DNA from: Streptomyces sedi
Lineage (GTDB): Bacteria > Actinomycetota > Actinomycetes > Streptomycetales > Streptomycetaceae
Direction of reading: 5' to 3'
Length of the DNA stretch: 64,000 bases
Assembly (NCBI RefSeq): GCF_006335015.1
Contig: NZ_VDGT01000016.1
Location: 1-64,000 of the forward strand
Shown here: positions 17,788 through 26,439 of the stretch, piece after piece
Layout of the letters: each line of letters begins with the position of its first letter
How positions within the stretch are numbered: position 1 is the first letter of the stretch
Made by a program: the position numbers and the translations under genes
Notes under the pieces: model-generated
Seen by the model: only the letters and a program-made list of their open reading frames with translations
What the model was told of the DNA's origin: nothing
The model's database searches: none

Positions 17788-17824
17788 ACCGACCGGTGAC
17801 CGGTCAGTGCGGTCACCGGTCGGT
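17788..17824 (-). terminator. 14-bp perfect inverted repeat after the FAD monooxygenase
   Basis: ACCGACCGGTGACC (17788-17801) is the exact reverse complement of GGTCACCGGTCGGT (17811-17824), with a 9-base loop. It lies 12 bases downstream of the monooxygenase stop codon, so a terminator is most likely. The GGTCACCGGTC core could also serve as an operator. Confidence 0.65.
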
Positions 17825-17835
17825 AGGGACGCGGT

Positions 17836-18978
17836 CTACCGGTTCGCGGCTTCGCGCGAGGCGGTCCGGTTCAGGTGGCCGACCGCGCGGCCCAGCGCGT
17901 TGCGCGCCGCGAGGCCCGGCCGGGTACGGGGCACCATGAGCCTGGAGAGCGGGCGGACGCGCCGCTGCCGCGGACGTATCTCACGGCGGAGCCGGGACTC
18001 GTAAGCGGCGAAGGCGCCGGCGTGATCACCGGGGTGGGCGGCGAGCTCTTCCGCGAGGGCGTACGCGCCCGCCATCGCCATGCTGGACCCGTCGCCCAGC
18101 AGGGCTGTCGCCGCCGCCGCGTCCCCGAGCAGCACGACCCGCCCCTTGGACCACGAGGGCACCCGGACGGTGGTCAGGGGGTCGAAGAACGGCGCCGGGT
18201 GGTCGAGGAACGTCGCCACGAGTTCCGGTGCGCGCCAGGCGATGCCGGCGTAGGCGTCGGCCACGGTCCGCTTGTGGAGCGCGAGGTTCTTGCGGTCGTG
18301 GGGCGCCAGCGGTGCGGCCCGGAAGGTGAAGTTCGCGAGGGGGGTCTCCCGGGAGGGGTGGAGGACGAGCGTCCGGTTCGGCGCGGTCAGCATCGTCATC
18401 TCGCTCGGGTCCTCGATGGCGTCGGGTTCCAGCGGGACGGTCGCGCCGTACAGGCCGAGGTGGCTCGTGAACCGCTGCTCGGGGCCGAACACCAGTCGCC
18501 GCACGGTGGAGTGCGTCCCGTCGGCACCGACCACCAGGTCGAAGCGCCGGGGCGCGGACCGCCGGAAGGTGACGTCGACCCCGTCCTCGTCCTGGCCGAG
18601 GGCGGTGACCGTGTCGTCGAACACGAACTCGGCCTCGGTCCGTGCCGCCCCGTGGAGCACCTCGGACAGGTCGGCTCGCGTCACCTCGACCGTCGGCGCC
18701 TTGTCCGAGGTGAGCGGGAGCCGCAGGACGCGCCTGCCGGCGGGGTCGAGCAGGGTCAGCGACCGATTGCGGGTGGCGAGTTCGCGGATCCGCGGGAGAA
18801 CGCCCATGTGCTGGGCGACCGGGATCGCGGGCCCCTTCACGACGATCGCGCTCCCGCCGGAGCGGAGCTGCCGGGCGTGTTCGACGACTGTCGGCCGGTA
18901 TCCGATGTGGGAGAGCCAGTACGCGAGTGCGGGTCCCGCGATTCCGGCACCGACGACGAGCACCTCGGGCTTCTTCAT
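17836..18978 (-). CDS. FAD-dependent monooxygenase (PHBH/UbiH-like)
   Basis: A 380-residue class A flavoprotein monooxygenase. It shows the FAD motif VLVVGAGIAGPALAYWLSHIGY, the DG motif LVVGADGTHSTVRRLVFG, and GRVVLLGDAAAATALLGDGSSMAM, the GD motif. Relatives hydroxylate aromatics or inactivate antibiotics; the substrate is unknown. It is divergent from an ArsR-type regulator, and the shared intergenic region carries two copies of that regulator's likely operator. Confidence 0.88.
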   Translation of the reverse strand: MKKPEVLVVGAGIAGPALAYWLSHIGYRPTVVEHARQLRSGGSAIVVKGPAIPVAQHMGVLPRIRELATRNRSLTLLDPAGRRVLRLPLTSDKAPTVEVTRADLSEVLHGAARTEAEFVFDDTVTALGQDEDGVDVTFRRSAPRRFDLVVGADGTHSTVRRLVFGPEQRFTSHLGLYGATVPLEPDAIEDPSEMTMLTAPNRTLVLHPSRETPLANFTFRAAPLAPHDRKNLALHKRTVADAYAGIAWRAPELVATFLDHPAPFFDPLTTVRVPSWSKGRVVLLGDAAAATALLGDGSSMAMAGAYALAEELAAHPGDHAGAFAAYESRLRREIRPRQRRVRPLSRLMVPRTRPGLAARNALGRAVGHLNRTASREAANR

Positions 18979-19070
18979 GGCGGTGACCTCTCAGTGTGTC
19001 GATGACCAGTGCCCGGCGCGTGCCGGGCCGGGTCTCGGAGAGAGGCGGCCCGGGGCAGCACGACCGGGCA

Positions 19071-19090
19071 GGTACGAAATTTTTCGTACC
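19071..19090. promoter_or_regulatory. Operator: GTACGA-N6-TCGTAC inverted repeat (site 1)
   Basis: GGTACGAAATTTTTCGTACC is a nearly perfect 20-base palindrome. It lies between the divergent monooxygenase and ArsR-type genes, on the monooxygenase side. The minus-strand half-site includes TACGAA, a candidate -10. The same core, GTACGA-N6-TCGTAC, recurs at 38918-38935 in front of the paralogous regulator's target. Confidence 0.75.
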
Positions 19091-19106
19091 TCAGTCGAGC
19101 ACACCC

Positions 19107-19134
19107 CTCAGGTACGATGCAAGTCATACCTGAG
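19107..19134. promoter_or_regulatory. Operator: CTCAGGTACGA...CATACCTGAG inverted repeat (site 2)
   Basis: CTCAGGTA and TACCTGAG flank a 12-base centre. Inside it is GTACGA-TGCAAG-TCATAC, one mismatch from the GTACGA-N6-TCGTAC consensus. TACGAT (19113-19118) can act as the -10 of the regulator gene, so binding here would give autorepression. Confidence 0.7.
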
Positions 19135-19146
19135 AGGAGGTGCCGC

Positions 19147-19491
19147 GTGACCGGTACGCACCGGACGGACCCGGAGGCCGACGCGCTCGAACTCGGAGCG
19201 GTCCTGCGCGCCCTCGCCGACGCGCACCGCCGTGCGGTGATGGTGGAGTTGGCCGCCGACCGCGGCGACAGCGAGCGGGGCTGCAACTCCTTCGACCTTC
19301 CGGTCTCGAAGCAGACTCAGACCCACCACTTCCGGGTCCTGCGCGAGGCCGGCCTCATCGACGAGATCGACTACGGCAACCGCAAGGGCATCCGGCTGCG
19401 TCGCGCCGACGTCGAGAAGAGGTTCCCCGGACTGCTCGCACTCCTGGAGGCGGAGTCCGCTCGCCAGTCCGGCCGGGCCACAGGTGGTTGA
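19147..19491 (+). CDS. ArsR-type winged-helix regulator, copy 1
   Basis: A 114-residue winged-helix protein: RALADAHRRAVMVEL, then LPVSKQTQTHHFRVLREAGLI with the recognition helix at about 54-66. A single Cys46 precedes it, conserved at the same place in the second copy (38494-38844). The GTG start has an excellent GAGAGGAGGTG site; a longer ORF starting at 19009 would run through both operators. No metal site is obvious, so the signal may be redox or a small molecule. It is expected to repress itself and the divergent monooxygenase. Confidence 0.85.
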   Translation: MTGTHRTDPEADALELGAVLRALADAHRRAVMVELAADRGDSERGCNSFDLPVSKQTQTHHFRVLREAGLIDEIDYGNRKGIRLRRADVEKRFPGLLALLEAESARQSGRATGG

Positions 19492-19582
19492 GACAGAAGG
19501 CGGCCAACCGGCGACGGCGGCGGGACATCACCACCCACCCCGGCAGACGATCCACTCGCGGCCGGCGCGCGCACGCCGGCGA

Positions 19583-19620
19583 CGGCACGCACCGGACCCG
19601 CGATCCGCACGTGCGTGCCG
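19583..19620 (-). terminator. Possible hairpin after the surface protein gene
   Basis: CGGCACGCAC and GTGCGTGCCG form a perfect 10-base stem with an 18-base loop. It lies 8 bases downstream of the minus-strand stop codon, between two convergent genes. Confidence 0.4.
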
Positions 19621-19628
19621 CACCGGGC

Positions 19629-20180
19629 TCAGTGGCGGGAGGCGCGGCGGCGCACGAGCATCGCGCCGCCGGCGACGGAGGCGACGGTGAGTCCGGCGCC
19701 GGCCAGCAGCATCGGCGCGAGCCCGGACTGGGTGCCGCCGACGCCGGCCTGGGCGCCGAGGCTGGGCTTGGCCGTCGAGGTGGCGGTGGGGGCGGCACTG
19801 GGCGTGGGCGTCGCCGTGGCCTCGGCGATGGTCAGCCGGGCGGTGGCGGTCCTGTTGCCGCAGGAGAAGACCACGTCGTACTGGGCGCCGCGGCGGGCGT
19901 CGGTGTCGACGGTGGTGCGGGCACTCTGGAGTTCCCCTGGGATCCCGAGGACGACGCGGTCGAAGACGGGTGACTCGGCGGTGGCCTCGTCCTCGGTGCA
20001 GCCGGTGACGGTGAGGTCGACGGCGCCGCCCGGGCGGACCGTGCCGGGCGAGACGCTGTAGCCGAAGTCGACGCTCTGGGCGGGCGCCGCGTCGTCGACC
20101 GCGTGGGCGGCCGGGGCGGCGGCCAGGGTGAGGGTGACGCCGAGCCCGGCGGCGGCCAGCGCGGTCCGTACTGTGCTCAT
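19629..20180 (-). CDS. Secreted, C-terminally anchored surface protein beside a sortase
   Basis: A 183-residue protein with a signal peptide (LAAAGLGVTLTLAAAPAAHA), one Ig-like or beta-rich domain with two cysteines, and an Ala/Pro/Thr linker. It ends in a membrane segment and a basic tail VRRRASRH. This is the layout of a sortase substrate, but the pentapeptide position reads GGTQSGLAP and not LPxTG. The neighbouring class F sortase gene lies upstream on the same strand. The start is the ATG encoding MSTVRTALAAAGLG. Confidence 0.7.
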   Translation of the reverse strand: MSTVRTALAAAGLGVTLTLAAAPAAHAVDDAAPAQSVDFGYSVSPGTVRPGGAVDLTVTGCTEDEATAESPVFDRVVLGIPGELQSARTTVDTDARRGAQYDVVFSCGNRTATARLTIAEATATPTPSAAPTATSTAKPSLGAQAGVGGTQSGLAPMLLAGAGLTVASVAGGAMLVRRRASRH

Positions 20181-20361
20181 CGGGGGACTCCTTTGTCGCG
20201 TGTGTCGCGGGTTTGCCTCGGGTTCCGTCACGGGGGCGGCAGCGGGTTCTGTCACGAATACGCCGGATATGGGGTGTTCCCCCATGGCCCGACCTAACCA
20301 CGGTGACCGGGTGTCAACACCCCAGCGGGAGCGAACGGGTGAGCGTCCGACTCCGTTCGCG

Positions 20362-21042
20362 TCACTCGGCGCCGGTGAGCGTCGCGTAGACCACGACGTT
20401 GTCGCGGTAGCCGCCGGTGGCGGCCTCGAAGCTGCCGCCGCAGGTGAGGATGCGCAGCTCCGGCCGGTCGGTGTCGCGGTAGACGCGTTCGGGGAGTTGG
20501 TCCTTGGCGTAGACGGCGGTCTCGTAGACGGTGAAGGTCACCTCGACGCCGTCCTCGCGGACCACGTGCACGGTGTCGCCCGGAACCAGCTCGCCCAGCC
20601 CGTAGAAGACGGCCGGGCCGGCGGCGTTGTCGACGTGGCCGACGAGCACGGCGGTGCCGGCGGCGCCGGGGGCGGCGGCGTCGCGGAACCAGCCGGCGAG
20701 GTTGTCGACCTCCTGCGGCGGGGCGTCGACCCAGCCCTCGGGGTCGAGGCCGACGGAGGTCAGGGGCGCGTCGACGCCGATGGCGGGGATGGTGACCCAG
20801 GTCGGTTCGGCCCGCGCCAGCGGCGCGTGGGCGGCGCCGGTGGGCGGGGCGCCGGCCGCGCCCGGGCCGGGCCGGGGCGGGCCCTCGTCGGGGGCGGCCA
20901 CGGCGCCGGCCATCATGGTCAGCCCGAGCGCGACGGTGCCGGCCATCAGGCCGAAGGCGGCGCGGGTGCCCCAGTTCAGGGGCTCGTCGGGGCAGGGTTC
21001 TTCCGGCCGGCGCGCGGCGGGCCGGTGCTCACCGAGACGCAT
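20362..21042 (-). CDS. Class F sortase
   Basis: A 226-residue membrane-anchored transpeptidase-like protein. It has an N-terminal membrane helix, a Pro-rich linker, and a sortase beta-barrel with catalytic His in VLVGHVDNA, Cys in LRILTCGGSF and Arg in GGYRDNVVVYA. Class F sortases of actinobacteria have poorly known substrates. I prefer the ATG at 21042, because a -10-like TAGCGT overlaps the longer GTG start at 21093. Probably works on the surface protein encoded next to it. Confidence 0.88.
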   Translation of the reverse strand: MRLGEHRPAARRPEEPCPDEPLNWGTRAAFGLMAGTVALGLTMMAGAVAAPDEGPPRPGPGAAGAPPTGAAHAPLARAEPTWVTIPAIGVDAPLTSVGLDPEGWVDAPPQEVDNLAGWFRDAAAPGAAGTAVLVGHVDNAAGPAVFYGLGELVPGDTVHVVREDGVEVTFTVYETAVYAKDQLPERVYRDTDRPELRILTCGGSFEAATGGYRDNVVVYATLTGAE

Positions 21043-21150
21043 GGTCACCGCCCGTGGGAGTCCTCCCCGTTGGTCCGGGGCCGTCGTCCCCACGCTAGGA
21101 CGGGCGGGGCGGGCGCGCGATTCCGGCGGCTCCCCCGGACGCCGATCGGG

Positions 21151-22173
21151 TCAGGCGCCGATCGGGTGGCCGCGTTCCAGGTAGCGGGGGGCGCCCTCGG
21201 CGCGGGCCCGCAGCGCGGCGCGGAGCCGGTTGAACCGGCGGGCGTCCAGCAGCTGTTCGGCCTCGGCCTCGGTGACCAGGCGCCAGGCGCGGAGCTCGTC
21301 GGCGGGCAGTCGCAGTTCCTCCAGCCGTTCGGCGGGCAGCACGCCGCCGTCGAAGAGCAGCCGGATGCCGCCGAAGCCGCGCGCCCGGGGCGGCTCCCAG
21401 TCGATGACCAGCGGCGTGGGCTCCTTGCCCAGGGTCAGTCCCAGCTCCTCGACGATCTCGCGGGCAGCGGCCAGGGTGGGGGCCTCCCCCGACTCGACGA
21501 CGCCGCCGGGAAACTCCCAGCCGGGCTTGTAGGTGGGGTCGACGAGCAGCACCCGGTCGCGTTCGTCGAAGAAGAGCACCCCGGCGGCCAGGGTCTCGGC
21601 GCGGGGCGGAGCGGTCTGCACGATGGGGCAGGCGCCGGCGCCGCTGCGCACGCCGTCGGCGAGCGCCTCGGCGGTCTGGCGCGGGGTCAGCTCGGAGGCG
21701 GCGACCGGGTGGGCGTCGCCGGTCAGCCAGGAGAGGGCCGCGTCGTACTGCGCGAGCCGGTCGAGGCAGCGGGCGCGGACGGCGTCGCCGTCGACGGCCG
21801 CCCGCTGCTCTATCCGCGCCCGGAGGAACGTTTCCTCTGTCTGGAGCAGGAAGTGGCGCACCGGGATGCGGCGGGCGGCGAGACCGCCGAAGATCTCGTC
21901 CCGGTACGCCTGGCTCAGCAGGCTCATCGGGGTGATCAACGGCCCCGGCAGCTCCGCGAGCAGCGCCGAGGCCGTGTCCACCACGAGGCTTCGCCAGGAG
22001 GGCAGGTCCTGGTAGTCGTCGACCTCGGCGAGCCGCTCCTTGGGGAGCATCCCGCGCAGCTGGTCGCCGATCCGCTCCGGCTCGAACAGGGTGCTGCCGG
22101 GCAGCAGATGGAGCAGTTCGTGCGCGGCCGTGGTCTTGCCGGCACCGAACGCGCCGTTCAGCCAGATGATCAC
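21151..22173 (-). CDS. P-loop kinase/ATPase-NUDIX hydrolase fusion
   Basis: A 340-residue two-domain protein. Residues 1-180 form an AAA/adenylate-kinase-like P-loop domain with Walker A GAFGAGKTT at about 8-16. Residues 195-340 form a NUDIX domain with a complete Nudix box GVVESGEAPTLAAA-REIVEELGL. The N-terminal domain resembles small ATP-binding proteins (DUF4180/zeta-toxin-like lid) found alone in Streptomyces. The reaction is unknown; NUDIX specificity is likely for a nucleoside diphosphate derivative. Probably co-transcribed with the glucokinase 26 bases upstream. Confidence 0.8.
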   Translation of the reverse strand: MIIWLNGAFGAGKTTAAHELLHLLPGSTLFEPERIGDQLRGMLPKERLAEVDDYQDLPSWRSLVVDTASALLAELPGPLITPMSLLSQAYRDEIFGGLAARRIPVRHFLLQTEETFLRARIEQRAAVDGDAVRARCLDRLAQYDAALSWLTGDAHPVAASELTPRQTAEALADGVRSGAGACPIVQTAPPRAETLAAGVLFFDERDRVLLVDPTYKPGWEFPGGVVESGEAPTLAAAREIVEELGLTLGKEPTPLVIDWEPPRARGFGGIRLLFDGGVLPAERLEELRLPADELRAWRLVTEAEAEQLLDARRFNRLRAALRARAEGAPRYLERGHPIGA

Positions 22174-22199
22174 GAACCCCCTCCTTCTTTGTCCAGGTG

Positions 22200-23165
22200 T
22201 CAGTTGCCCGCTTCACCCCGGGACAAAAACGTCCCGCTCTCCCGCCAGCTCACCGCCGCCGCGCCCACCAGCCCGGCGTCCGTGCCCAGTTGGGCCGGCA
22301 CCACGTCGATGCCCTGGACGTACGGCAGCGTGGCGTACTCGGCCAACGCCCGCCGCACCGGCGCGAACAGCACCTCCCCCGCCTGGCTCACGCCGCCGCC
22401 GATCACCACCGTCTCCAGCTCGACCAGGGTGGCGGTGGCCGCGATCCCGGCGGCCAGCGCGCGGGCCGAACGGTCGAACGCCTCCCGCGCCACCGGGTCG
22501 CCGGCCGCCGCGGCAGCGGCCACCCCCGCCGTGGTCGTGTCCCCGCCCTGGTCGGCCGGGCGCCAGCCGGCGGCCAGGGCGTAGCGGGCGATGTTGGTGC
22601 CGCTCGCGATCCGCTCCACGCAGCCGCGCCCGCCGCAGGGGCAGAGGTCGCCGTTGAAGTCCACGCTGATGTGACCGATGTGGCCGGCGTTGCCCGTGGG
22701 GCCCGCGTAGAGCCGGTCGTCCACGATCAGGCCGCCGCCGACACCGGTGGAGACCACCATGCACAGCGCGTTCCGCCGCCCCCTGGCCGCGCCGCGCCAG
22801 TGCTCGCCCGCGGCGATGGCCGCGCCGTCCCCGACCAGGGTGACGGGCAGCTCTCCGACCACCCCGCGCACGCCCTCGACGAGGGGGAAGTCGCGCCAGA
22901 CCGGGATGTTGACCGGGCTGACCGAGCCGAGCCTGGCGTCCAGCGGCCCCGCGCTGCCGATGCCCAGCGCCCGCACCCGGGCCCAGTCCCCGCTCCCGGT
23001 GAGGCTGGTGACCACGTCGGTCACCGCGCGCAGTACGGCGGCGGCCGACTCCCGGGCCGGGGTGGGGCGTTGCGCGCGGTGGAGCAGTTCCCCCTCGCCG
23101 GTCACCAGGGCCCCGGCGATTTTGGTGCCGCCGATGTCCACGGCGGCGACAAGATCAGTGGTCAT
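22200..23165 (-). CDS. ROK-family glucokinase
   Basis: A 321-residue ROK sugar kinase without a DNA-binding domain. It shows the phosphate loop DIGGTKIAGAL, GNAGHIGHISVD (catalytic/sugar-binding region), the zinc motif CPCGGRGCVE, and VVIGGGVS. Length and motifs fit glucokinase (GlkA-type) or another hexokinase. The ATG is at 23165; a longer ORF extends upstream without support. It heads a minus-strand pair with the kinase-NUDIX gene. Confidence 0.88.
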   Translation of the reverse strand: MTTDLVAAVDIGGTKIAGALVTGEGELLHRAQRPTPARESAAAVLRAVTDVVTSLTGSGDWARVRALGIGSAGPLDARLGSVSPVNIPVWRDFPLVEGVRGVVGELPVTLVGDGAAIAAGEHWRGAARGRRNALCMVVSTGVGGGLIVDDRLYAGPTGNAGHIGHISVDFNGDLCPCGGRGCVERIASGTNIARYALAAGWRPADQGGDTTTAGVAAAAAAGDPVAREAFDRSARALAAGIAATATLVELETVVIGGGVSQAGEVLFAPVRRALAEYATLPYVQGIDVVPAQLGTDAGLVGAAAVSWRESGTFLSRGEAGN

Positions 23166-23577
23166 GAGCGGAAAGCCTGGTCTGTGGGAGCACGGTTGTC
23201 CAGTCCGCTTGTCGCCTGCCGGGGGCAGGCCGGGGCGCGGCGCACTCCGCCGGGCGCCCCGCGGTGAGCCCGGTGCGCCCGTACGACTCGGCCTCGGTGA
23301 ACGCCCCGCGGCGCGGCCCGCGGAGCGGGAAGCCTGCCGGGGCTCGCGCGGTCGCCGGCTCGTCGAGCGCCGCGCTGTGGTCGAACGTGCCGTCGTGCCG
23401 GGCGGCCGTGCGGTGACCGGGGTCACGTGGCGGCACGCCGTGTCATGCCGTGTTCATCCGACGACGACGTGTCGTCACGGAGGGTTGATCACCGGGCAAA
23501 GGCGCCGTAAACGCGGTCGCGGAGGCTGGAGTCACGGCGGAGGGGTTCCGCCGGTACCCGAGCGGAGGAGACCGACC
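23166..23577. promoter_or_regulatory. 412-base divergent control region with two inverted repeats
   Basis: No gene is seen between the divergent glucokinase and small-protein genes. The region holds two compact palindromes: GTGACC-GG-GGTCAC at 23413-23426 and GACGAC-GT-GTCGTC at 23463-23476. They are 36 bases apart and are candidate regulator sites. No clear -35/-10 pair could be assigned. Confidence 0.4.
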
Positions 23578-23805
23578 ATGGAGTACCACCACCTGCTGGC
23601 CGCGTTGGCGATGGAGCAGTGGAACGAGGACACGGGCAGCGGCCCGCCGCCCGTCGTCTCGGACCTGGAGGCGGACATGCGCGCCGGCCGCGGCGGCGGG
23701 CCGGCGCCCGAGCCGGTCCGCGCGGGCGCCCGGACCGGGCGGCTGCGGTCGCGGCTGCGACGAAGGCGGCCGGTCGTCGCCGCGACGCCGGCCCCCGCCA
23801 CCTGA
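23578..23805 (+). CDS. Small basic protein of unknown function
   Basis: A 75-residue protein with a strong GGAGGAG ribosome site and 412 bases of upstream DNA. The N-terminal half is helical with EYHHLLAALAMEQWNE; the middle is Gly/Pro-rich; the end is highly basic (RTGRLRSRLRRRRP). It could bind nucleic acid or membrane. No family recognised, but codon use and the ribosome site support it being real. Confidence 0.6.
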   Translation: MEYHHLLAALAMEQWNEDTGSGPPPVVSDLEADMRAGRGGGPAPEPVRAGARTGRLRSRLRRRRPVVAATPAPAT

Positions 23806-23808
23806 CGG

Positions 23809-23850
23809 CCGCGGCGGCGCCGCGCCCCACGGGCACGGACGCCGCCGCGG
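23809..23850. terminator. Bidirectional hairpin between convergent genes
   Basis: CCGCGGCGGCG (23809-23819) pairs perfectly with CGCCGCCGCGG (23840-23850). It sits between the convergent ends of the small-protein gene and etfA. Confidence 0.6.
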
Positions 23851-23859
23851 TCGAGGGCC

Positions 23860-24822
23860 TCAGCCCTTGCGGGTGTTGACCTGCTCGGTGAGGGCGGGCA
23901 CCACGTCGAAGAGGTCGCCGACGATGCCGTAGTCGACCAGCTCGAAGATCGGGGCGTCGGAGTCCTTGTTGATCGCCACGATGGTCTTCGAGGTCTGCAT
24001 ACCGGCCCGGTGCTGGATCGCGCCGGAGATGCCGGCGGCCACGTACAGCTGAGGGGAGACCGTCTTGCCGGTCTGCCCCACCTGGTGGGAGTGCGGGTAC
24101 CAGCCCGCGTCCACCGCCGCGCGCGAGGCGCCGACCGCGCCGCCGAGGGAGTCGGCGAGGGCCTCGATCAGCGCGAAGTTCTCCGCGCCGTTGACGCCGC
24201 GTCCGCCGGAGACCACGATCGCGGCCTCGGTCAGCTCGGGGCGCCCGGTCGACTCGCGCGGGGTGCGGGAGACGACCTGGGTGCCGGTGGCCAGCGGGCC
24301 GAAGGAGACGGACAGCTCCTCGACGGTGCCGGCGGCCTGGGCGGGCTCGGGGGTCACCGCGTTGGGCTTGACGGTGATCACCGGGGTGCCCTGGGTGACG
24401 CGCGAGGTGGTCGTGTAGGCGGCGGCGAAGACCGACTGGCTGACCACCGGGCCCTCGTCGCCGGCGGCGATGTCGACGGCGTCGGTCAGCAGACCGGATT
24501 CGGTGCGCAGCGCGAGGCGGGCGGCGATCTCCTTGCCCTCGGGCGAGGAGGAGACCAGCACGACGGCCGGCGAGACGGCTTCGACGGCGGCCTGGAGGGC
24601 GTCGACCTTCGGCGCCACCAGGTAGTCGGCGAACTCGGGGGCGTCGGCGGCCAGTACGCGGGTCGCGCCGTGCTCGCCCAGGGTGGCGGCGGCGGACTCG
24701 GCGCCGGGGCCGAGGTGGACGGCGACGGGGTCGCCGAGGCGGCGGGCGAGGGTCAGCAGCTCCAGGGTGGGCTTGCGGACGGCGCCTTCCAGGTGGTCGA
24801 CGAGGACGAGGACTTCAGCCAT
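23860..24822 (-). CDS. etfA: Electron transfer flavoprotein alpha subunit
   Basis: A 320-residue ETF alpha subunit with an N-terminal alpha/beta domain. The C-terminal FAD-binding domain shows VVSGGRGVNGAENF, GQTGKTVSPQLYVAAGISGAIQH and SKTIVAINKDSDAPIF. With EtfB it passes electrons from acyl-CoA dehydrogenases to the quinone pool. It lies 83 bases downstream of etfB on the same strand. Confidence 0.96.
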   Translation of the reverse strand: MAEVLVLVDHLEGAVRKPTLELLTLARRLGDPVAVHLGPGAESAAATLGEHGATRVLAADAPEFADYLVAPKVDALQAAVEAVSPAVVLVSSSPEGKEIAARLALRTESGLLTDAVDIAAGDEGPVVSQSVFAAAYTTTSRVTQGTPVITVKPNAVTPEPAQAAGTVEELSVSFGPLATGTQVVSRTPRESTGRPELTEAAIVVSGGRGVNGAENFALIEALADSLGGAVGASRAAVDAGWYPHSHQVGQTGKTVSPQLYVAAGISGAIQHRAGMQTSKTIVAINKDSDAPIFELVDYGIVGDLFDVVPALTEQVNTRKG

Positions 24823-24905
24823 GGGTGCGTTCTCCAGCGGGTGGGATGAGGCGGGTCGGGGACTCTCGGGGCCGGCGGCGGCCCCGGGTGTCGCGCGGCG
24901 CGGTG

Positions 24906-25688
24906 TCAGACGAACTTGCGCTCGGCGAGGAAGGCGGCCAGCTTCTCGGCGCCGTCGCCCTCGTCGGTGACGACCTCGCCGGCGGTGCGCGCGGGGCGCG
25001 GGGTGGCCGACTCGACCTTCGTCCGGGAGCCCTCGGGGCCGACCTGCTCGGTCTCGATGTCCAGGTCCTCCAGGTCCAGGCTCTCCACCGGCTTCTTCTT
25101 GGCCGCCATGATCCCCTTGAACGAGGGGTAGCGGGCCTCGCCCGACTGGTCGGTGACCGAGACGACCGCGGGCAGCGCGGCCTGGAGCCGCTCGGTGGCG
25201 GCGTCCCCGTCGCGGCGCCCGGTGACCTTGCCCTCGGCCACGGAGACCTCCGACAGGAGGGTCACCTGGGGCACCTGGAGGCGCTCGGCGAGCAGCGCGG
25301 GCAGCACGCCCATGGCGCCGTCGGTGGAGGCCATGCCGCAGACGACCAGGTCGTAGCCGACGTGCTCGACGGCCTTGGCCAGCACCAGGGAGGTGGCGAA
25401 GACGTCGCTGCCGACGATGTCCTCGTCCTCGATGTGGACGGCCTTGTCGGCGCCCATGGACAGCGCCTTGCGCAGCGCGTCGTTGGCGTCCTCGGGGCCG
25501 GCGGTCACGACGGTGACCTCGGCGTCGTCGGCGTCCTCGGCGATCCGCAGGGCCTGCTCGACCGCGTACTCGTCCAGCTCCGACAGCAGCCCCTCGGACT
25601 CGCGGTCGGTGGTCAGGTCCTCGGTGAAGCCGCGGTCGCCCGTCGCGTCGGGTACGTACTTCACACAGACAACGATCTTCAAGCTCAC
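24906..25688 (-). CDS. etfB: Electron transfer flavoprotein beta subunit
   Basis: A 260-residue ETF beta subunit: KIVVCVKYVPD at the N-terminus, the AMP-binding region DLVVCGMASTDGAMGVLPALLAE, and RYPSFKGIMAAKKKPVE near the C-terminus. The start is a GTG with an AGGAGAG site; longer ORFs upstream are shadows. It forms an operon with etfA. Confidence 0.96.
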   Translation of the reverse strand: MSLKIVVCVKYVPDATGDRGFTEDLTTDRESEGLLSELDEYAVEQALRIAEDADDAEVTVVTAGPEDANDALRKALSMGADKAVHIEDEDIVGSDVFATSLVLAKAVEHVGYDLVVCGMASTDGAMGVLPALLAERLQVPQVTLLSEVSVAEGKVTGRRDGDAATERLQAALPAVVSVTDQSGEARYPSFKGIMAAKKKPVESLDLEDLDIETEQVGPEGSRTKVESATPRPARTAGEVVTDEGDGAEKLAAFLAERKFV

Positions 25689-25861
25689 GACGGCTCTCCT
25701 ACAGCTAGTCGGTCCGCAACGGGCACTGGCAAGATCAACCCGGTAGTTACTCGCCAGTACACTAAAGGTATCCCCCTCGGGCAAGCATGTCTCACTGTGA
25801 CATGGGATACGCCGGCACCCCCCTCGTGCCGCCGGAGGGCGGGCGGGCCCTCCCTTCGAGG

Positions 25862-26203
25862 TCAGCCGCCGATCGCCGCGCCCAGGGCGGCGATCACCTC
25901 CGGGCGCCGGGGCGCCCCCGCCGCCCGGACGACGACGCCCCCCGAGGCGTCCAGCACCAGCGTGGTGGGGGTGGCCCGCACGTCCAGGGCCCGCACCAGG
26001 GCGAGACGGGACTCGGCGTCGACCTCCACGTGGAGGACGCCCGGCACCAGGGCGGCGACGTCGGCCAGCACGGCGCGGGTGGCGCGGCAGGGTTGGCAGA
26101 AGGCCGTGGAGAACTGCACCAACGTGGCCCGCTCCCCCAGCGCCGCGACCCCGAGTGTCGCCGCGTCGAGACGGTCGGGCGCCGGCCCGCGTGCGTCGCT
26201 CAT
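25862..26203 (-). CDS. Thioredoxin-like protein
   Basis: A 113-residue single-domain thioredoxin fold with the redox pair FCQPCR (Cys36/Cys39). The cis-proline is in RATPTTLVL. The CQPC dipeptide differs from the usual CGPC, suggesting a shifted redox potential. No signal peptide, so cytoplasmic. The 266-base gap to the divergent PlsC gene holds the PlsC promoter. Confidence 0.85.
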   Translation of the reverse strand: MSDARGPAPDRLDAATLGVAALGERATLVQFSTAFCQPCRATRAVLADVAALVPGVLHVEVDAESRLALVRALDVRATPTTLVLDASGGVVVRAAGAPRRPEVIAALGAAIGG

Positions 26204-26439
26204 CGCGCTCCCCTCCGCCGCGCCCCGGGCGCCGTCGGTCCCGGTCGACCGGCGCGCCGTTCTCCGAGGTCCCGGCGTGGACAGCCTGCCAGAGCCGGCG
26301 CACCCCGCGGCGTGCCGTTCCCCAACTCCCCCGCGCCCGGGGCCGATCGCCGGCCGGGCGCGGAAGGCAGGGGTGGCGCGGGGTGGCGTTCCCCTCCGCT
26401 TTCGGGCACGATCGGGCGTCCCTGGAAGTTACGGTGGCG

